From assembly GCF_010729305.1 (NCBI RefSeq), contig NZ_AP022574.1, positions 3,906,001 to 3,970,000 of the forward strand: a stretch of DNA of 64,000 bases, in the 5' to 3' direction. A model generated the notes under the pieces. That model ran no database searches. It had not been told where the DNA came from and was given only the letters and a program-made list of their open reading frames with translations. Numbering within the stretch: position 1 is the stretch's first letter; the number at the start of each line of letters is the position of its first letter. The position numbers and the translations under genes were made by a program. This stretch comes from Mycolicibacterium psychrotolerans (GTDB lineage Bacteria; Actinomycetota; Actinomycetes; Mycobacteriales; Mycobacteriaceae). Positions 62,901 through 64,000 of the stretch are shown here, piece after piece.

Positions 62901-64000
62901 CCCGTGACATCGAGGTGACCACCTCCTCGCGGATGGCGTCCAGGGGCGGGTTGGTCACCTGGGCGAAGAGCTCGACGAAGTAGTCGTAGAGCAGCTTGGA
63001 CCGTTGGGACAGCACAGCGGCCGGGGTGTCGGTGCCCATCGAGCCCAGGGGTTCGGCGCCAGAAGCGGCCATCGGTGTGAGCAGGATCCGCAGGTCTTCC
63101 TCGGTGTAGCCGAAGCTGATCTGGCGGCGGACCACCGACTCGTGATTGGGTGCAACGCGGGCGCGCTCGGGCAGCGTCTTGAGGTCGAGAAGGCCGGCGT
63201 GCAGCCACTCGCCGTAGGGCTCGGCCTGGGCCAGGCCTTCTTTCACCTCGTCGTCGGAGATGATGCGGCCCGCGGCGGTGTCGATCAGGAACATCTTGCC
63301 CGGCTGCAGGCGGCCCTTGGCGACGATCTGCGCCGACGGCACGTCGAGGACGCCGCTCTCGCTTGCGAGGATGACGCGGTCGTCGATCGTACGCCACCAG
63401 CGTCCCGGCCGTAATCCGTTGCGGTCCAACACTGCTCCGACGAGGATGCCGTCGGTGAAGGTGACGCAGGCCGGACCGTCCCAGGGTTCCATCAGCGAGG
63501 CGTGGAACTGCCAGAAGGCGCGCTCGGCGTCGTCCATCGTGGCGCTGTTCTCCCACGCCTCGGGGATCATCATCAGCACGGCGTGGGGCAGGCTGCGGCC
63601 GCCGAGATGGAGAAGTTCGAGGACCTCGTCGAACGACGCGGAGTCCGAGGCGCCGGGGGTGCAGATCGGTGAGAGCCGGTCGAGTTCGCCGGGGATCTTG
63701 CTGCTGGTGAGCATGGCCTCCCGGGCGTGCATGCGGTTGCGGTTGCCGCGCACGGTGTTGATCTCACCGTTGTGGGCGACGAACCGGAACGGGTGGGCCA
63801 GCGGCCACGAGGGGAACGTGTTCGTCGAGAAGCGGCTGTGCACGATGGCGATCGCGCTCATGCAGCGTTCGTCGCGCAAATCCGGAAAGTATTCCGGCAG
63901 CTGCAGTGTGGTCAGCATGCCCTTGTAGACCATGGTGCGGCTGGACAGCGACGGGAAGTAGACCTCGCCGCGCTCGGCACGCTTGCGCAGGGGGTACACC
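59986..64000 (-). CDS. gltB: Glutamate synthase large subunit, N-terminus cut off by window edge
   Basis: About 1337 residues of GltB are present; roughly the first 200, with the N-terminal catalytic Cys, lie outside. It makes two glutamates from glutamine and 2-oxoglutarate. Seen: rest of the glutaminase domain (SRFSTNTFPSWPLAHPFRFVAHNGEINTVRGN), FMN-binding synthase domain (KPGEGGQLPGYKV, SGYDGGTGAAPLTSLKHAG), 3Fe-4S Cys cluster CIMMRVCHLDTCPVGVATQ and the C-terminal GltB beta-helix (GGRVIVKPQDD, FAARNSGALAVTEGVGDHACEYMTGG). It is followed by gltD, as an operon. Confidence 0.97.
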   Translation of the reverse strand, partial: VYPLRKRAERGEVYFPSLSSRTMVYKGMLTTLQLPEYFPDLRDERCMSAIAIVHSRFSTNTFPSWPLAHPFRFVAHNGEINTVRGNRNRMHAREAMLTSSKIPGELDRLSPICTPGASDSASFDEVLELLHLGGRSLPHAVLMMIPEAWENSATMDDAERAFWQFHASLMEPWDGPACVTFTDGILVGAVLDRNGLRPGRWWRTIDDRVILASESGVLDVPSAQIVAKGRLQPGKMFLIDTAAGRIISDDEVKEGLAQAEPYGEWLHAGLLDLKTLPERARVAPNHESVVRRQISFGYTEEDLRILLTPMAASGAEPLGSMGTDTPAAVLSQRSKLLYDYFVELFAQVTNPPLDAIREEVVTSMSRVMGPEHNLLEPSAASCRQITLGWPVLDNDELNKIVHINDDGEQPGLRTAVLKALYRVERGGEGLADALEDLRLRACDAIAKGARTLVISDRDSDHTKAPIPSLLAVSAVHHHLVRTKQRTTVALVVETGDAREVHHIAMLIGFGAAAVNPYLAFESIEDLIREGELTGIEPATAVRNYLKALGKGVMKVMSKMGISTVASYTGAQAFEAVGIDSDVIDEYFTGTPTQLGGIGLDVIAEEVKLRHRRAYPENPTERVHRRLEVGGEYVFRREGELHLFTPEVVFLLQHSTRTGRYEVFEKYSDEVNRLARDGGALRGLFEFKKDVRPPVPLDEVEPVESIVTRFNTGAMSYGSISAEAHETMAIAMNRLGGRSNSGEGGEDADRLYDPLRRSAVKQVASGRFGVTSDYLVNATDIQIKMAQGAKPGEGGQLPGYKVYPNIAKTRHSTPGVGLISPPPHHDIYSIEDLAQLIHDLKNANADARIHVKLVSSVGVGTVAAGVSKAHADVVLISGYDGGTGAAPLTSLKHAGAPWEIGLADTQQTLVLNGLRDRITVQCDGGMRTARDVMVAMLLGAEEFGFATAPLVVSGCIMMRVCHLDTCPVGVATQNPELRARYTGKPEFVETFFRFIAEDIRSNLAELGFRSVDEAVGHAELLDTDPGVAHWKSKGLDLRPIFAVPANTEQRRRVRGQEHGLDQALDRTLIQLCEGALEDAHPVRLELPVRNVNRTVGTLLGSEVTRRYGADGLPDDTIHVTLTGSAGQSIGAFLPPGITLELIGDANDYVGKGLSGGRVIVKPQDDVLFLPEDNVIAGNTLLYGATSGEVFLRGRVGERFAARNSGALAVTEGVGDHACEYMTGGRVVVLGPVGRNMAAGMSGGIAYVLGLNPSRVNTDMVDLQALDPEDLLWLRDVVARHAHHTGSTVATSVLSDWPRRSAQFTKVMPRDYQRVLQATRMAKAEGRDVDAAIMEASRG

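Overview
This is high-GC actinobacterial DNA and almost certainly a rapidly growing mycobacterium (Mycolicibacterium-like). Evidence includes an LpqH-type lipoprotein, a DNA polymerase I with a degenerate proofreading domain, CoaE fused to a GrpB domain, the ANTAR regulator PdtaR, an Rv1625c-type membrane adenylate cyclase, an MPT63-like secreted protein, a PE-PPE-type hydrolase and a cutinase. The order uvrA - metallo-hydrolase - USP - MFS - uvrB - DUF402 - coaE - rpsA - polA - thiolase - pdtaR - cyclase - cydABDC - tesB - pyk follows, from memory, the M. tuberculosis Rv1638-to-Rv1617 region. Many genes are interleaved here that the tubercle bacillus lacks at this locus (class I aldolase, SMR pair, MerR, ECF/YCII pair, liv operon, polar amino-acid ABC operon, gltBD). 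No phage, transposase, CRISPR array or plasmid functions were seen, and no stretch over 300 bases is without a gene.

Layout. 1-5.5 kb: truncated helical-repeat gene, LpqH-like lipoprotein, winged-helix protein, uvrA. 5.6-10.5 kb: metallo-hydrolase, class I aldolase, universal stress protein, exported Pro/Ala-rich protein, cutinase, paired SMR transporters. 10.6-17.5 kb: tRNA-Cys, MFS exporter, uvrB, DUF402 protein, exported protein, MerR/TipA regulator, coaE. 17.6-23.2 kb: YCII protein with an ECF42-like sigma factor, rpsA, PrsW-like membrane protease, thioesterase. 23.2-31.4 kb: polA, two alpha/beta hydrolases with TetR and LysR regulators, a KstR-type operator driving a DUF35/thiolase pair, and small proteins. 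31.5-36.6 kb: livKHMGF branched-chain amino-acid importer. 36.7-43 kb: pdtaR, tRNA-Leu(CAA), two secreted proteins, DUF998 protein, nitrilase-family hydrolase, adenylate cyclase, Dps. 43-49.3 kb: DUF2339 membrane protein, two-component system, polar amino-acid ABC importer. 49.4-56.2 kb: HdeD-like protein and the cytochrome bd operon cydABDC. 56.1-64 kb: acyl-CoA thioesterase, pyruvate kinase, gltD and gltB (gltB runs off the edge).

How the genes work together. uvrA and uvrB are the damage-recognition half of nucleotide excision repair, and polA fills the resulting gaps. uvrA and uvrB both carry a close match to the RecA-independent (PafBC-type) DNA-damage promoter; polA has a partial match. 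cydABDC encodes the bd oxidase and its assembly exporter behind a repeat-rich putative operator. gltBD assimilates nitrogen next to two amino-acid importers. The thiolase/DUF35 pair under a KstR-like site points to sterol or lipid catabolism. The strongest observations for follow-up are these regulatory signatures (PafBC, KstR, MerR 19-bp spacer, cydA repeats, possible ECF42 promoter), a CydC with an unusually short nucleotide-binding domain, a leucine tRNA with a short variable arm, and the secreted-protein pair next to that tRNA.
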